This document shows, piece by piece, positions 16,609 through 25,385 of a DNA stretch of 64,000 nucleotides. A program made the translations under genes and the position numbers. How positions within the stretch are numbered: position 1 is the first letter of the stretch; each line of letters starts with the position of its first letter. Where the stretch lies: assembly GCA_963656825.1 (NCBI GenBank), contig CAVKJG010000001.1, forward strand, positions 1-64,000. The letters run 5' to 3'. The notes below the pieces were generated by a model. That model searched no databases and had not been told where the DNA came from. It worked only from the letters and a program-made list of their open reading frames with translations. This stretch comes from CAG-841 sp963656825. Lineage in GTDB: Bacteria > Bacillota > Clostridia > Oscillospirales > CAG-272.

Positions 16609-17742
16609 ATGTACACATACGAAAAAAAGACCGAATATTCCTATAATTTCGGCACGGTAAAGGAGCTTTCCTACGTCTGTCGCAGAAACGGGATAAACAT
16701 CCCGATGCGCGAGGATGTATCTCCTCTTTCGGAAAAGCCGAAGATGCGTCTGAAAGACGGAAGCCTTATCTCTCTTGCAAATCCGATTGCCGTAAATCCC
16801 ATGGAATGTCTTGATTTCTGCGGCGACGGCTCGCCGTCCTTCCTTTCGGAAAGGCGGTGGCTTCGCTTTGCCTCGTCGGGCGCGGGACTTATATATTGCG
16901 GCACCGCCGCGCTTGACAAGGACTGCCGCCGATGTGACCGTCAGCTTGTTGTCACGCATGATAATATACACAAGTATAAAATGCTGATAAGCAAGATGCG
17001 GGCTGTATCTTCCGCTCCTTTGATAATTCAGCTTTCGGCGGGAAAAGCAAATCACAAAGCCGTTGCGAAAAGGTTTTCCGCCGCCGCAAAGCTCGCCTTT
17101 GAGGCAGGCTTTGACGGCGTTGACATAAAGCTTTGTCACGGCGATGTTCTCTGCCCGTCCGATATCGGCGGGGTTTTCGGTTCGGTGGTCGATATAGCTC
17201 CGCGCGGCGCTGTAATCTCCTGCCGATACGGTCTTTCGGGAAACGCCGAAAATGACGCAAAAACCGTTTTGTCACTCTGCGAAAAAGGACTTTCCGCCGT
17301 GAATATAACCGCCGGCTCTCCCGACGGAAAAAGTCATCTTTGCTTTCCGTCAAACGTTTCCGAAGAAAAGCCGCCGGAGCATCCGCTGAAAAGCCTTGAA
17401 AGGCTTATCTGCGGAGCGGCTGAAATAAAAAAAGCCGCGCCGCAGCTGTGCGTCATAGCCTCAGGGCTGAGCTATCTCAAAAACCTTGCGCCGTATGTCG
17501 CGGCGGAAATTATCGCCTCGGGAAAAAGCGATATGGTCGGCTTCGGCCGCGCGGCTCTTGCCGATCCCTTTTTTGCGGAAAATTTCATTTCGGGAAAAGC
17601 CGAGCCGAAATGCTCGTGCATCGCATGCGGAAAATGCGCAAAGCTTTACCTTTCGGGCGAGGTCGTCGGCTGCCCGATAAGAGATCAGGAATTTTATCTT
17701 CCGGTTCTGAGAAAAATTTTAGGGCAAAATCCGCAGGATTGA
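16609..17742 (+). CDS. Old yellow enzyme-like NADH:flavin oxidoreductase
   Basis: A 377-residue FMN TIM-barrel protein. The N-terminal barrel has the family's NPME...DG.PS...RRWLRFASSGAGLI core, then IIQLSAGKANH, FDGVDIKLCHGDVLCPSDI (active-site His and neighbouring residues), a C-terminal SDMVGFGRAALADPFF FMN phosphate loop, and a Cys cluster CSCIACGKC...C typical of the iron-sulphur-binding clostridial group. There is no C-terminal FAD/NAD domain. The substrate (an enone or similar) cannot be told. The ATG at 16609 is 11 bases after pfp; a palindrome copy lies inside the gene at 16965. Confidence 0.85.
   Translation: MYTYEKKTEYSYNFGTVKELSYVCRRNGINIPMREDVSPLSEKPKMRLKDGSLISLANPIAVNPMECLDFCGDGSPSFLSERRWLRFASSGAGLIYCGTAALDKDCRRCDRQLVVTHDNIHKYKMLISKMRAVSSAPLIIQLSAGKANHKAVAKRFSAAAKLAFEAGFDGVDIKLCHGDVLCPSDIGGVFGSVVDIAPRGAVISCRYGLSGNAENDAKTVLSLCEKGLSAVNITAGSPDGKSHLCFPSNVSEEKPPEHPLKSLERLICGAAEIKKAAPQLCVIASGLSYLKNLAPYVAAEIIASGKSDMVGFGRAALADPFFAENFISGKAEPKCSCIACGKCAKLYLSGEVVGCPIRDQEFYLPVLRKILGQNPQD
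16965..16978 (-). repeat. Palindrome copy 2 (inside the flavin oxidoreductase gene)
   Basis: TATAC-ACAA-GTATA, the only copy well inside a coding region (codons for NIHKYK). Confidence 0.6.
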
Positions 17743-17773
17743 AAAACCCTTGCGCTGTCTGCGTTCTGGAATT

Positions 17774-17787
17774 TATACACAAGTATA
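17774..17787 (-). repeat. Palindrome copy 3
   Basis: TATAC-ACAA-GTATA between the flavin oxidoreductase stop and its terminator. Confidence 0.7.
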
Positions 17788-17794
17788 GAATATT

Positions 17795-17830
17795 AAAAAA
17801 CCGGCACGGCAGAAGCCGTGCCGGTTTTTT
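17795..17830. terminator. Bidirectional terminator between oxidoreductase and serpin
   Basis: CCGGCACGGC/GCCGTGCCGG with AAAAAA and TTTTTT flanks serves the convergent genes on both sides. Confidence 0.95.
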
Positions 17831-17840
17831 GTCATCGGAT

Positions 17841-19139
17841 TTATTTTATCTCCGTAACCACTCCCATAAAGAGCGGAAGCTTTGTATTTGTATCGATTAT
17901 AAAATATACAAACGGTCTGTCGAGCCTTACGTCAACGATTTTTTTCGACTCTGCCGCCACGCAATTTTCCCATATCACCGCCGTGACGGCTGCCGCTCTT
18001 GTGCCTGACTGCGTTACCTCAATGTGCGTTTTGTGAAGCACATCTCCTATATAAAGATTGTTTTCGCAATCGCCTATGCCCGAAAAGTCGGCTTCGACGG
18101 GAGAGAAAGCTTTTTTCAGTCCCATTGACACGAGCGCATCGTAAAGACTGAGTTCATAGTCGTATTCAAACTTGGGGAGATATGCCCTTGCTTTGCGGGT
18201 ATAATCGTTTTTCTTTCCGGAAAGTATCTGCCCGAGCTCATCGCCCGAAAGCGAAGCGACATAATCGAAAACGTCGCCGTCCGGAAGCATTGCAACGAAA
18301 GCATAGCTTCCTTCATAATCTTTGCGGAAGCCGACGGCGCCTTTGGCGCTTATATATGTTTCCGTGCTTACCATAAACGTTGCGTTGCTCTTGCTGTTAT
18401 CGTACGATTGGAATGTTCCGTTTGCACATTGATTGTCAGTATACTGATTGCTCCACAGAGCGTCGAAAACAAGCGCGTTTATAAGTATCATTACCGTATC
18501 CGAATCGATAGCGTCGATGATCTCATCTATCATATCGTCCGTATGCTCGCTCACCCACTTGTTTATCTTATCGACGGTTTTCTGATTGAAGAAATCTTCT
18601 TCATATGCCTGAGCGTCGTAGTAGCTTTTGTTCAACTGCAAAAAGTCATCGTGAACGGCTACTCTGCCGTCCTTTCCGAACCATATAGAATTTGCCAGCT
18701 CAACCTTCGCCTTGTCTCCGCTGTAAAGCGAATGTGCAAGCGTGTAAAGATATGCGTTTGCTTCGTCTACTGAGAAGCCGAAAAGCTTTTCAAATTCTTC
18801 TCTTGTTTCTCCCATTGCTCCGTTCGATGTCATACCGAGAGCAACTATAACGGAAAGCGGCGAGATAAGCGAGCTTTTCTTGTCCTCGTCAAGCGTGCTT
18901 TGCATAAGCTTTACGGCAAAATCAAGCATGCCGCTTTTGAATTTTTCATCGGCGTTCTTTCCCGTAACCTCCGTTGCGACAAAATCCTTGAGCAGATCGC
19001 CTGCGGCTTTTGCGTTTGTAGGTTCAACCGTCGGCAGATCGCCCCTTGTTACTTTAGGTTCAACCTTTGTCTTTGCGCACGAGCAAAGCGAAAGCGCCAG
19101 CATTGAAAGCGCAAGTATCATTGCAAAAATTCTTTTCAT
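17841..19139 (-). CDS. Lipoprotein serpin (serine protease inhibitor)
   Basis: A 432-residue serpin with a lipobox LCSC (Cys21), so probably anchored to the outer face of the membrane. The fold is complete from SSLISPLSVIVALGMTSNGA to the distal hinge DRPFVYFIID and C-terminal FMGVV. The breach/hinge reads HKTHIEVTQSGTRAAAVTAV, the pattern of an inhibitory serpin with small residues that let the reactive loop insert. The P1 residue lies in the loop around VIWENCVAAES and cannot be fixed by eye. It starts 29 bases after the anti-sigma gene, with GGAGG, so is probably in that ECF operon. Gut bacteria use serpins against host or rival proteases. Confidence 0.92.
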   Translation of the reverse strand: MKRIFAMILALSMLALSLCSCAKTKVEPKVTRGDLPTVEPTNAKAAGDLLKDFVATEVTGKNADEKFKSGMLDFAVKLMQSTLDEDKKSSLISPLSVIVALGMTSNGAMGETREEFEKLFGFSVDEANAYLYTLAHSLYSGDKAKVELANSIWFGKDGRVAVHDDFLQLNKSYYDAQAYEEDFFNQKTVDKINKWVSEHTDDMIDEIIDAIDSDTVMILINALVFDALWSNQYTDNQCANGTFQSYDNSKSNATFMVSTETYISAKGAVGFRKDYEGSYAFVAMLPDGDVFDYVASLSGDELGQILSGKKNDYTRKARAYLPKFEYDYELSLYDALVSMGLKKAFSPVEADFSGIGDCENNLYIGDVLHKTHIEVTQSGTRAAAVTAVIWENCVAAESKKIVDVRLDRPFVYFIIDTNTKLPLFMGVVTEIK

Positions 19140-19168
19140 TTCGGTTTTCCTCCGTTATAATAATATTT

Positions 19169-19846
19169 TTACTGCTCCGATATGCTTATCAGAGCCGCTT
19201 TCAGCCTTGCCGAATATTCGTCAAACGATTCCGAATGAGCGGGTGATTCGCCCGTAAGCTCAAACCGCACGCTGAGGACAGTGCCGTCGTCGCACTCCCA
19301 CCTGTATATCGGCGCACCGAAAGCGGCTTTTCCGTCGCTTCCCAGCAGATCGCGTATTTCCCTGTACGACATTCCCTGCCTTACGGTTATCATCTTCCCG
19401 CCCACTGTGACGGTTACAAAGCCGCCCGCTGTCGTGGCGCTTGTTTCCGCTTTTGACGTGCAGGCTTTCGTCGTTTCGATTTGAGTAAACACGGGCGTTG
19501 TCGTCGTAATGACAAGCGGAGTTGTCGTGTAAACGGGAGTCGTGGTATAAGCCTCCTCGTCTGCAGTTGTGGTTTCGGCACATTCAATCGTGGATTTCTT
19601 TGTCGCCGAGCCGGATATGTCAACCTTTTCGTAATGACCGCTTCCGTTATAATTCTGCCACGGCTCTGCCGCTCCGTTTCCTTTCGGCAACGATCCCGCC
19701 ACGAGTATTGCCGGAATAACAATTACGGCAAACGCCGCCGCCATCGCCGCGAATTTTATTGTTTTCAGCTTTTTTGCTTTTTCTTTCGCGGCTTTCTTTT
19801 CGGCTTTTTCATACACCGAGCGGCGAAATTCGTCCATATTCTTCAT
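19169..19846 (-). CDS. Membrane anti-sigma-like protein with Thr-rich linker
   Basis: A 225-residue protein encoded 4 bases overlapping the ECF sigma gene, which is the standard place for its anti-sigma factor. Residues 1-30 are a charged cytoplasmic segment, about 31-50 a membrane helix, then a threonine-rich linker (about 85-125), then a small external domain (ITVRQGMSYREIRDLLGSDG ... YRWECDDGTVLSVRFEL) resembling SmpA/BamE-type modules. A zinc-binding anti-sigma HxxxCxxC motif is absent. Role as anti-sigma is inferred from synteny and topology. Confidence 0.65.
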   Translation of the reverse strand: MKNMDEFRRSVYEKAEKKAAKEKAKKLKTIKFAAMAAAFAVIVIPAILVAGSLPKGNGAAEPWQNYNGSGHYEKVDISGSATKKSTIECAETTTADEEAYTTTPVYTTTPLVITTTTPVFTQIETTKACTSKAETSATTAGGFVTVTVGGKMITVRQGMSYREIRDLLGSDGKAAFGAPIYRWECDDGTVLSVRFELTGESPAHSESFDEYSARLKAALISISEQ

Positions 19847-20433
19847 ACCGATTCAACCCCCTTTCCTTCAAGCACTTTTCTTAAGGCTTCTTTTCCTCTG
19901 TAAAGCAGATTTGTCATCTGCTTTTTGTTTTTGTTCATTATAATACATATTTCATCGCCCGAAAATCCGTAAAAATACGTCAGCTTCAGCGCCGTCGCAT
20001 ATTCGGGATTTATCTCCTTCAGCGCGTCGCGCACCGCCTTTGCCTTTTCGTCGGCAATAAGCCTGTCTTCAAGAAGCTTTCCGTCCGATATGCTTTCCTC
20101 ACTTTCGCTTATGTCCTTATCGGAAAAACGTCTGCGACGGCGGATTTTGTCCACCGCTTTGTTTCTTGCAACGGAAAAAAGATACGTTTTAAGCGAGCAT
20201 CCGAAAAAATATCTCTTCGGATGAACTATCACGTCCGCGAAAACATCCGCGGCTATATCCTCCGCGTCGGCAAAGTTTTTTACAATGCCGTAAGCAAAAA
20301 ATATAAGCGCGTCGTGATATATTTCAATTATTTTGTCAAATGCCGCGCCGTCGCCGCAAAGCCATTTTTTGTAAAGCTCCGCTCCGATATCCTTTTCGGA
20401 TGTTCCGGCGCCGATATTTTTATCCTCCGACAT
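19843..20433 (-). CDS. ECF-type RNA polymerase sigma factor
   Basis: A 196-residue sigma-70 family protein with region 2 (DAEDIAADVFADVIVHPKRY ... LKTYLFSVARNKAVDKIRRRRR) and region 4 (PEYATALKLTYFYGFSGDEICIIMNKNKKQMTNLLYRGKEAL). Regions 1 and 3 are missing, as in ECF factors. It should direct transcription of envelope genes when released by the membrane protein encoded next. The upstream region has a TTTTCA-17-TACAAT sequence rather than an obvious ECF-type autoregulatory promoter. Confidence 0.93.
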   Translation of the reverse strand: MSEDKNIGAGTSEKDIGAELYKKWLCGDGAAFDKIIEIYHDALIFFAYGIVKNFADAEDIAADVFADVIVHPKRYFFGCSLKTYLFSVARNKAVDKIRRRRRFSDKDISESEESISDGKLLEDRLIADEKAKAVRDALKEINPEYATALKLTYFYGFSGDEICIIMNKNKKQMTNLLYRGKEALRKVLEGKGVESV

Positions 20434-20548
20434 AATGCTTTTCCGCTCCTTTGTACCTATTAGTCGCAGAGCTGTGAAAAATATCTCACCGCTTTTGCGA
20501 TTTTTTTACTTTTCATATTGTATCACATTTTTTCTCCCGTGAAAAGAG

Positions 20549-20584
20549 AAAAGCGTTCTTCCCTGCGAAAAAACGCTTTTTTTG
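20549..20584 (-). terminator. galE terminator
   Basis: AGCGTT/AACGCT hairpin flanked by A- and T-runs, just after the galE stop on the minus strand. Confidence 0.75.
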
Positions 20585-20598
20585 TTTTGTTTTTGCTT

Positions 20599-21615
20599 TT
20601 ATTTATCGTAGCCGTTGGGATTTTTCGTCTGCCAGCGCCATGTATCCTCGCACATATCGTCAAGACCTTTTTCGGCTTTCCAGCCGAGAATTTCCTTTGC
20701 CTTTGTGGCGTCGGCGTAACATTCGGCAATATCTCCGGGACGCCTGTCGAGCATTACCTTTTTTATTTCCTTTCCGCACGCTTTTTCAAATGCGGATATC
20801 ATTTCAAGCACGCTGTAGCCTACGCTCGTACCGAGATTGAAAACTTCAACTCCCTTGTGAGCGCCGACATAATCCGCCGCGGCAACGTGACCCTTTGCGA
20901 GATCGACAACGTGAATATAATCTCTTACTCCCGTGCCGTCCTTTGTGGGATAATCCGTTCCGTAAACGGTCATCTGAGAAAGCTTACCGACAGCCGTCTG
21001 CGCAATACGCGGCATAAGATTGTTCGGAATACCGTTCGGATCCTCGCCTATAAGTCCGCTTTCGTGCGCGCCGACAGGGTTGAAATAGCGGAGCAAAACC
21101 ACCGAAAGCTCGGGATTCGCCTTTGCCGCCGACTGCAAAATGACCTCTATCATATATTTTGTCCAACCGTAAGGGTTCGTGCAGCGACCAACGGGAGCGG
21201 TTTCCTTTATCGGCACCTCGTCGGGATCGCCGTAAACCGTCGCCGACGAAGAAAAGATGATGTTGTGCGCGTCGTACTTTTTCATCGTTTCAAGCAACGT
21301 CAGCGTTGAATCGAGATTGTTTCTGTAATATTTTACAGGCTGCGCAACGGATTCGCCCACGGCTTTAAGTCCCGCAAAATGAATCACCGTGTCTATATGC
21401 TCTTTTTCAAACACCTTTGAAAGTGCTTCGGCGTCGCACACGTCCACTTCGTAAGCGGGAAAGCTCTTCCCCGTTATCTGTTTTATTCTGCGTACCGCTT
21501 CGGGCTTGCTGTTTGAATAGTTATCCGCAATAACTATGTCATAGCCTGCGGAAAGCAGCTCCACCGCGGTATGAGAACCTATATATCCGGCACCGCCGGC
21601 AAGTAAAATACTCAT
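20599..21615 (-). CDS. galE: UDP-glucose 4-epimerase
   Basis: A 338-residue extended short-chain dehydrogenase that interconverts UDP-glucose and UDP-galactose with bound NAD. The NAD loop GGAGYIGSH is at 7-15, the catalytic Ser in FSSSATVYG and the Tyr/Lys pair in NPYGWTKYMIE; RYFNPVGAHESG and DYIHVVDLAKGH are family signatures. Length is standard. CAGGAGGGTG precedes the ATG and a consensus promoter drives it. The UDP-GlcNAc 2-epimerase gene upstream points to surface polysaccharide supply. Confidence 0.97.
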   Translation of the reverse strand: MSILLAGGAGYIGSHTAVELLSAGYDIVIADNYSNSKPEAVRRIKQITGKSFPAYEVDVCDAEALSKVFEKEHIDTVIHFAGLKAVGESVAQPVKYYRNNLDSTLTLLETMKKYDAHNIIFSSSATVYGDPDEVPIKETAPVGRCTNPYGWTKYMIEVILQSAAKANPELSVVLLRYFNPVGAHESGLIGEDPNGIPNNLMPRIAQTAVGKLSQMTVYGTDYPTKDGTGVRDYIHVVDLAKGHVAAADYVGAHKGVEVFNLGTSVGYSVLEMISAFEKACGKEIKKVMLDRRPGDIAECYADATKAKEILGWKAEKGLDDMCEDTWRWQTKNPNGYDK

Positions 21616-21653
21616 AATTGCACCCTCCTGTATTTCATTCTTTTTGAGATTAC

Positions 21654-21682
21654 ATTATACAACAAACATTTTGATTTGTCAA
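21654..21682 (-). promoter_or_regulatory. galE promoter
   Basis: Perfect TTGACA (21677-21682), 17-base spacer, perfect TATAAT (21654-21659) on the minus strand. Confidence 0.9.
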
Positions 21683-21748
21683 TACTTGCTTTTTTACGTC
21701 CGCTCCGAGCGGAAATCCGGCGGATAAAATCAAGGATTTTCACGATTT

Positions 21749-21762
21749 TATACTTTCGTATA
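21749..21762 (+). repeat. Palindrome copy 4
   Basis: TATAC-TTTC-GTATA in the gap between the galE promoter and the end of the UDP-GlcNAc 2-epimerase gene. Confidence 0.7.
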
Positions 21763-21796
21763 ATTTGCGATTTATTCTTATAGCAGCTTGATTTTT

Positions 21797-22894
21797 TCAA
21801 TTGTCGCGCAAAAGCACGTCCGCTATACGTTCCGACGCTTTCCCGTCGCCGTAGGGATTTTTTGCGCATGCCATTTTTTCGTACTCGGCTTTATCGCAAA
21901 GCAGATTTTTGCACGCGGAATAAATGCTTTCTCCGGACGTTCCGGCAAGCTTAAGCGTTCCGGCTTTTATTCCCTCGGGACGCTCGGTGACGTCGCGCAG
22001 GACAAGCACGGGCTTTGCAAGCGACGGCGCTTCCTCCTGAATTCCTCCGCTGTCGGTAAGAATAAGATAGCTTTTTGCCATAAGATTGTGAAAACCGCAG
22101 ACGTCAAGCGGCTCTATAAGCTTTATCCTTTCGCGACCGGAAAGCATCTCGCCTGCGGCTTTTCTCACCTGCGGATTCGGATGAACGGGATAAACTATTC
22201 TCACGTCTTCAAACTCGTCCGCTATTCTGCGCACCGCGCCGAACATTTCGCGCATCGCTTTGCCTATGCTCTCGCGCCTGTGCGCCGTAAGAAGTATCAT
22301 TCTGCTGTCTTTCGCCCATTCGGTGACGGGAGAAGAATAGCCTTCTCTTACCGTGTATTTCATCGCGTCTATGGCGGTGTTTCCCGTCACGGATATTTTT
22401 CTTTCGTCCGCGCCCTCGCGCAGAAGATTTTCGGCGGAAAGCTTTGTCGGCGCAAAAAGATATTCCGCCGTTATGTCTATCGCGCGGCGGTTGAATTCCT
22501 CCGGATACGGAGAGTAAACGTCATATGTGCGGAGTCCCGCCTCGACGTGCCCCACGGGTATCTTCATATAAAAGCAGGCAAGCGACGCCGCAAAGGCGCT
22601 CGTCGTATCGCCGTGAACAAGCACAACGTCGGGCTTTTCCCTTTCAAGCACCGCTTTCAGCCTTTCGGTAATCGAAAAGGTTATGTCGAAAAGCGTCTGC
22701 CCCGATTTCATTATGTCAAGGTCGCAGTCGGCGCTCACACCGAAAATATCCAGCACCGATCGGAGCATTTCTCTGTGCTGTCCCGTTACACAAACGTATA
22801 AATCAACGTCTTTCCGCTTTTTCAGCTCGATTATCACGGGACACATTTTTATAGCCTCCGGTCGTGTTCCGAAAACCGCCATTATCTTTTTCAA
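21797..22894 (-). CDS. wecB: UDP-N-acetylglucosamine 2-epimerase (non-hydrolysing)
   Basis: A 366-residue GT-B fold epimerase making UDP-ManNAc for wall polymers. Signatures are FGTRPEAIKMCPVI, VTGQHREML, VVLVHGDTTSAFA, HVEAGLRT with YPEEFNRR, TAHRRES, YPVHPNP and LTDSGGIQEEAPSL. An ATG exists nine codons upstream (22921), but the AAAAGGAGG at 22907-22915 lies inside that extension and points to the TTG at 22894, which gives the family's usual MKKIMAVFGTRPE start. UDP-ManNAc feeds teichoic acid linkage units or capsules. Confidence 0.95.
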   Translation of the reverse strand: MKKIMAVFGTRPEAIKMCPVIIELKKRKDVDLYVCVTGQHREMLRSVLDIFGVSADCDLDIMKSGQTLFDITFSITERLKAVLEREKPDVVLVHGDTTSAFAASLACFYMKIPVGHVEAGLRTYDVYSPYPEEFNRRAIDITAEYLFAPTKLSAENLLREGADERKISVTGNTAIDAMKYTVREGYSSPVTEWAKDSRMILLTAHRRESIGKAMREMFGAVRRIADEFEDVRIVYPVHPNPQVRKAAGEMLSGRERIKLIEPLDVCGFHNLMAKSYLILTDSGGIQEEAPSLAKPVLVLRDVTERPEGIKAGTLKLAGTSGESIYSACKNLLCDKAEYEKMACAKNPYGDGKASERIADVLLRDN

Positions 22895-22942
22895 ACCGTG
22901 AAAAGCCTCCTTTTCGCTCATTTTTAATCTTACAGCATGAAT

Positions 22943-22972
22943 ATTATAGCATATAAATGAGCCGTATGTTAA
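22943..22972 (-). promoter_or_regulatory. wecB promoter
   Basis: TTAACA (22967-22972), 18-base spacer, TATAAT (22943-22948) on the minus strand. Confidence 0.7.
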
Positions 22973-22999
22973 AGTTTTTTCACATATTTTTCAAAACGC

Positions 23000-23028
23000 T
23001 TGAAAAGATACGCCGTTTGCTGTAAAAT
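23000..23028 (+). promoter_or_regulatory. Promoter of the 23.1 kb membrane protein gene
   Basis: TTGAAA (23000-23005), 17-base spacer, TAAAAT (23023-23028). Confidence 0.6.
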
Positions 23029-23074
23029 ATATTTGTTTGATTTTCAAAAACCATCCGAAAGGTAACTGTGTAAA

Positions 23075-23659
23075 ATGAAAAAGGTATTCAGAAATCACCC
23101 CGTACTCTCCGCGCTCGGACGAATTCTTTTGATTGCCGTCGTCTGCGCGTGCATAGCGACGATAGCTTTGTCCTTTTGCGCATATCTGCGCTACAAGGAA
23201 GGGCGTTTTCTCGTTTCAAGCATTTCACTGCTCGTGCTTCTTTGCGTTTTCTGCGCGATAGGTCTGCCGCAGATGTGGAAAAAATGCTCGGAAAAGCTTG
23301 TTGTCACCGATGATTCGGTAACGTGGAAATGTGCGTTTGCAAAAAAACATTCCGTTCCGATAAGTGAAATAAAATACTCAAAAACGGCGTTTTATAAAGC
23401 GGAGGACGATCCTCGCGCCGACATTTACAAAGCCGGAAAGTACTGCGTAATCGTATCGACAGAGCCGATACCGCAGGTAAAAGCACGCAAATACAAATGC
23501 AGCGATACCCTGATAGTGTTCCCGACGACGTCGGGACTTTGCAGATGCCTGTCCGAAGCTCTGGGCGATTCTTCGTGCGGCGGAATATTCAAAGCGATGG
23601 CAAACAAGGAAGAGCGCCTTGTCAAAGAAGCCGGAAAATCAGCCAAACACAGAAAATAA
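23075..23659 (+). CDS. Two-helix membrane protein of unknown function
   Basis: A 194-residue protein with two membrane helices (about 13-37 and 46-66) followed by a cytoplasmic or external domain. That domain (KLVVTDDSVTWKCAFAKKHSVPISEIKYSK ... YCVIVSTEP) has the strand pattern of a bacterial PH-like domain, but I cannot confirm it. The Lys-rich C-terminus is disordered. AAAGGTAACTGTGTAAA precedes the ATG. The deacetylase gene begins about 30 bases later, so they may share a transcript. Confidence 0.6.
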   Translation: MKKVFRNHPVLSALGRILLIAVVCACIATIALSFCAYLRYKEGRFLVSSISLLVLLCVFCAIGLPQMWKKCSEKLVVTDDSVTWKCAFAKKHSVPISEIKYSKTAFYKAEDDPRADIYKAGKYCVIVSTEPIPQVKARKYKCSDTLIVFPTTSGLCRCLSEALGDSSCGGIFKAMANKEERLVKEAGKSAKHRK

Positions 23660-23691
23660 CCGAAATATTTTTCTGAAAGGAAATTTTGTTT

Positions 23692-24513
23692 ATGATAAAA
23701 TACGACAGATATGCAGGCGGCAAGCGTTATGCCGCAACCTTCAGCTATGACGACGGCGGCGCGGCGGACAGACGCCTTGTCGGACTTTTCAACAAGTACG
23801 GCGCAAAATGCACGTTCAACCTTATTTCCTCATCGCTTGTAAAAGCCGAGGGAACGGGAATAAAGACTGCCGAGCTTAAAGACCTTTACGACGGTCACGA
23901 GATCGCCTGCCATACATATTCGCACCCGCATCTTGAAAGAATGTCCGTTCAGGATCAGTACGAGGAGCTTATCCGCGACAGGCAGATAATAGAAGACGCC
24001 ACGGGCAGAATCGTGCGCGGACTTGCGTATCCGTTCGGCACTTACAGTCCGGACACGACCTTTGCCGCAATGAAAACCGCTTCCCTTGTCTACGGCAGGA
24101 CGGCAACCGCCTCAAACTGCTTTGAGCTTCCGTCCGATTTCAGAATATGGAATCCCACCACGCACCACAACGAGTGCGAGCCGTATGTGAAAAAATTTCT
24201 TTACAACGTTGAAAAGGCGATATGGCGCGCGGGCGGCGTGCTTTACATATGGGGACACAGCTACGAGCTTGACAATAAAGACTATCCTGTTCAGTGGCAG
24301 CAGCTCGAAGGCGTGCTCGCCTCCCTTGCGGACGACGCGGACGGCATATGGTTTGCCACAAACATAGAAATTTACGATTACGTAAACGCCCTCAAAGCGC
24401 TCCGCCGCTCAGCCGACGGAAAGACGTTTTACAATCCCACGGATATAGACCTGTGGATTTCGGTTGACGATCAGCCGCTTGAAATTCCCAGAATATCGAC
24501 GGTGACGATATGA
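23692..24513 (+). CDS. Polysaccharide deacetylase-family protein, copy A
   Basis: A 273-residue NodB-type (CE4) domain protein with no signal peptide. AATFSYDDGG holds the catalytic/metal Asp pair and HTYSHPHLE the His-x3-His metal ligands; YIWGHSYELD supplies a later active-site His. The ATG at 23692 (MIKYDRYAGG) is chosen over TTG 23686 because it matches the paralogue's start and GAAAGG is well placed. It overlaps copy B by 4 bases. It probably removes an acyl group from a carbohydrate; the substrate is unknown, and cytoplasmic location argues against peptidoglycan. Confidence 0.85.
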   Translation: MIKYDRYAGGKRYAATFSYDDGGAADRRLVGLFNKYGAKCTFNLISSSLVKAEGTGIKTAELKDLYDGHEIACHTYSHPHLERMSVQDQYEELIRDRQIIEDATGRIVRGLAYPFGTYSPDTTFAAMKTASLVYGRTATASNCFELPSDFRIWNPTTHHNECEPYVKKFLYNVEKAIWRAGGVLYIWGHSYELDNKDYPVQWQQLEGVLASLADDADGIWFATNIEIYDYVNALKALRRSADGKTFYNPTDIDLWISVDDQPLEIPRISTVTI

Positions 24514-25310
24514 TAAAATACGACAGATACCCGGGCGGAAAGCATTTCGCCGTAACCTTCAGCTATGACGACGGAAACATCGCCGACAGGCGACTTGTCG
24601 CGCTTTTCAACAAATATAATCTCAAAGCGACGTTTCACCTTATACCGTCAAGATTCGGCGGCGACACGGTAATTTCCTCAGACGAAGTAAAAACGCTTTA
24701 TTCCGGTCACGAAATATCGGGGCACACTTATTCGCACCCGCATCTTGTCGGAATGCCGGTCTCCGCTCAGCTTGAAGAAATAACGCGCTGCCGTACCGAG
24801 CTTGAAGCCCTTTCGGGAACGCTCGTGCGCGGAATGTCGCTTCCCTACGGCGGAAAAAATACCGATACGGTAACGGCGATGAAGGCAGCGGGCATAGCAT
24901 ATTCACGCAACGCAGGCTCCACGGGCGGACTGTCGATTCCGGCGGACTTTCTTGATTGGAATCCCACCTGTCATCATTCGGCAGCACCGAAAATTATAGA
25001 AAGCTTCAAAAACGCGTGGATAAATCAGTCGTGGAGCTACGGCGGACTTATCGATATTTGGGGACACAGCTTTGAATTCGATCGTGCAGACAACTGGCAG
25101 CTTGCCGAAGAAATGTGCGCTTCGCTTTCCGGCCTGCCGGACGTCTGGTATGCGACGAATATAGAAATCTGCGATTACATAACCGCCCGACGCGCGCTTA
25201 TCGTATCACAGGATCAAAAGACAATTTTCAATCCGTCGGCGATTTCCGTATGGGTAAGCTCGGACGGCTCCGCGCTTGAAATAAAAGGCGGAGAAACCGT
25301 CAGGCTGTAA
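24510..25310 (+). CDS. Polysaccharide deacetylase-family protein, copy B
   Basis: A 266-residue paralogue of copy A. Both begin MIKYDRY.GGK and share FSYDDG, HTYSHPHL, the .WNPT.HH motif and WGHS.E, with ends NP..I..W(I/V)S. They diverge in the middle, so the duplication is not recent. Start codon overlaps the previous stop (ATGA), implying coupled translation. Tandem NodB domains that both keep their metal ligands suggest two related substrates or a heterodimer. Confidence 0.85.
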   Translation: MIKYDRYPGGKHFAVTFSYDDGNIADRRLVALFNKYNLKATFHLIPSRFGGDTVISSDEVKTLYSGHEISGHTYSHPHLVGMPVSAQLEEITRCRTELEALSGTLVRGMSLPYGGKNTDTVTAMKAAGIAYSRNAGSTGGLSIPADFLDWNPTCHHSAAPKIIESFKNAWINQSWSYGGLIDIWGHSFEFDRADNWQLAEEMCASLSGLPDVWYATNIEICDYITARRALIVSQDQKTIFNPSAISVWVSSDGSALEIKGGETVRL

Positions 25311-25348
25311 TTTGAAAAAGCTCGACACCGGCGTGATTTTCGATAATT

Positions 25349-25362
25349 TATACTTTTGTATT
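25349..25362 (+). repeat. Palindrome copy 5
   Basis: TATAC-TTTT-GTATT, 23 bases before the YlmH-like start codon. Confidence 0.65.
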
Positions 25363-25385
25363 ATTTTTGTCGGGAGGATATACAT

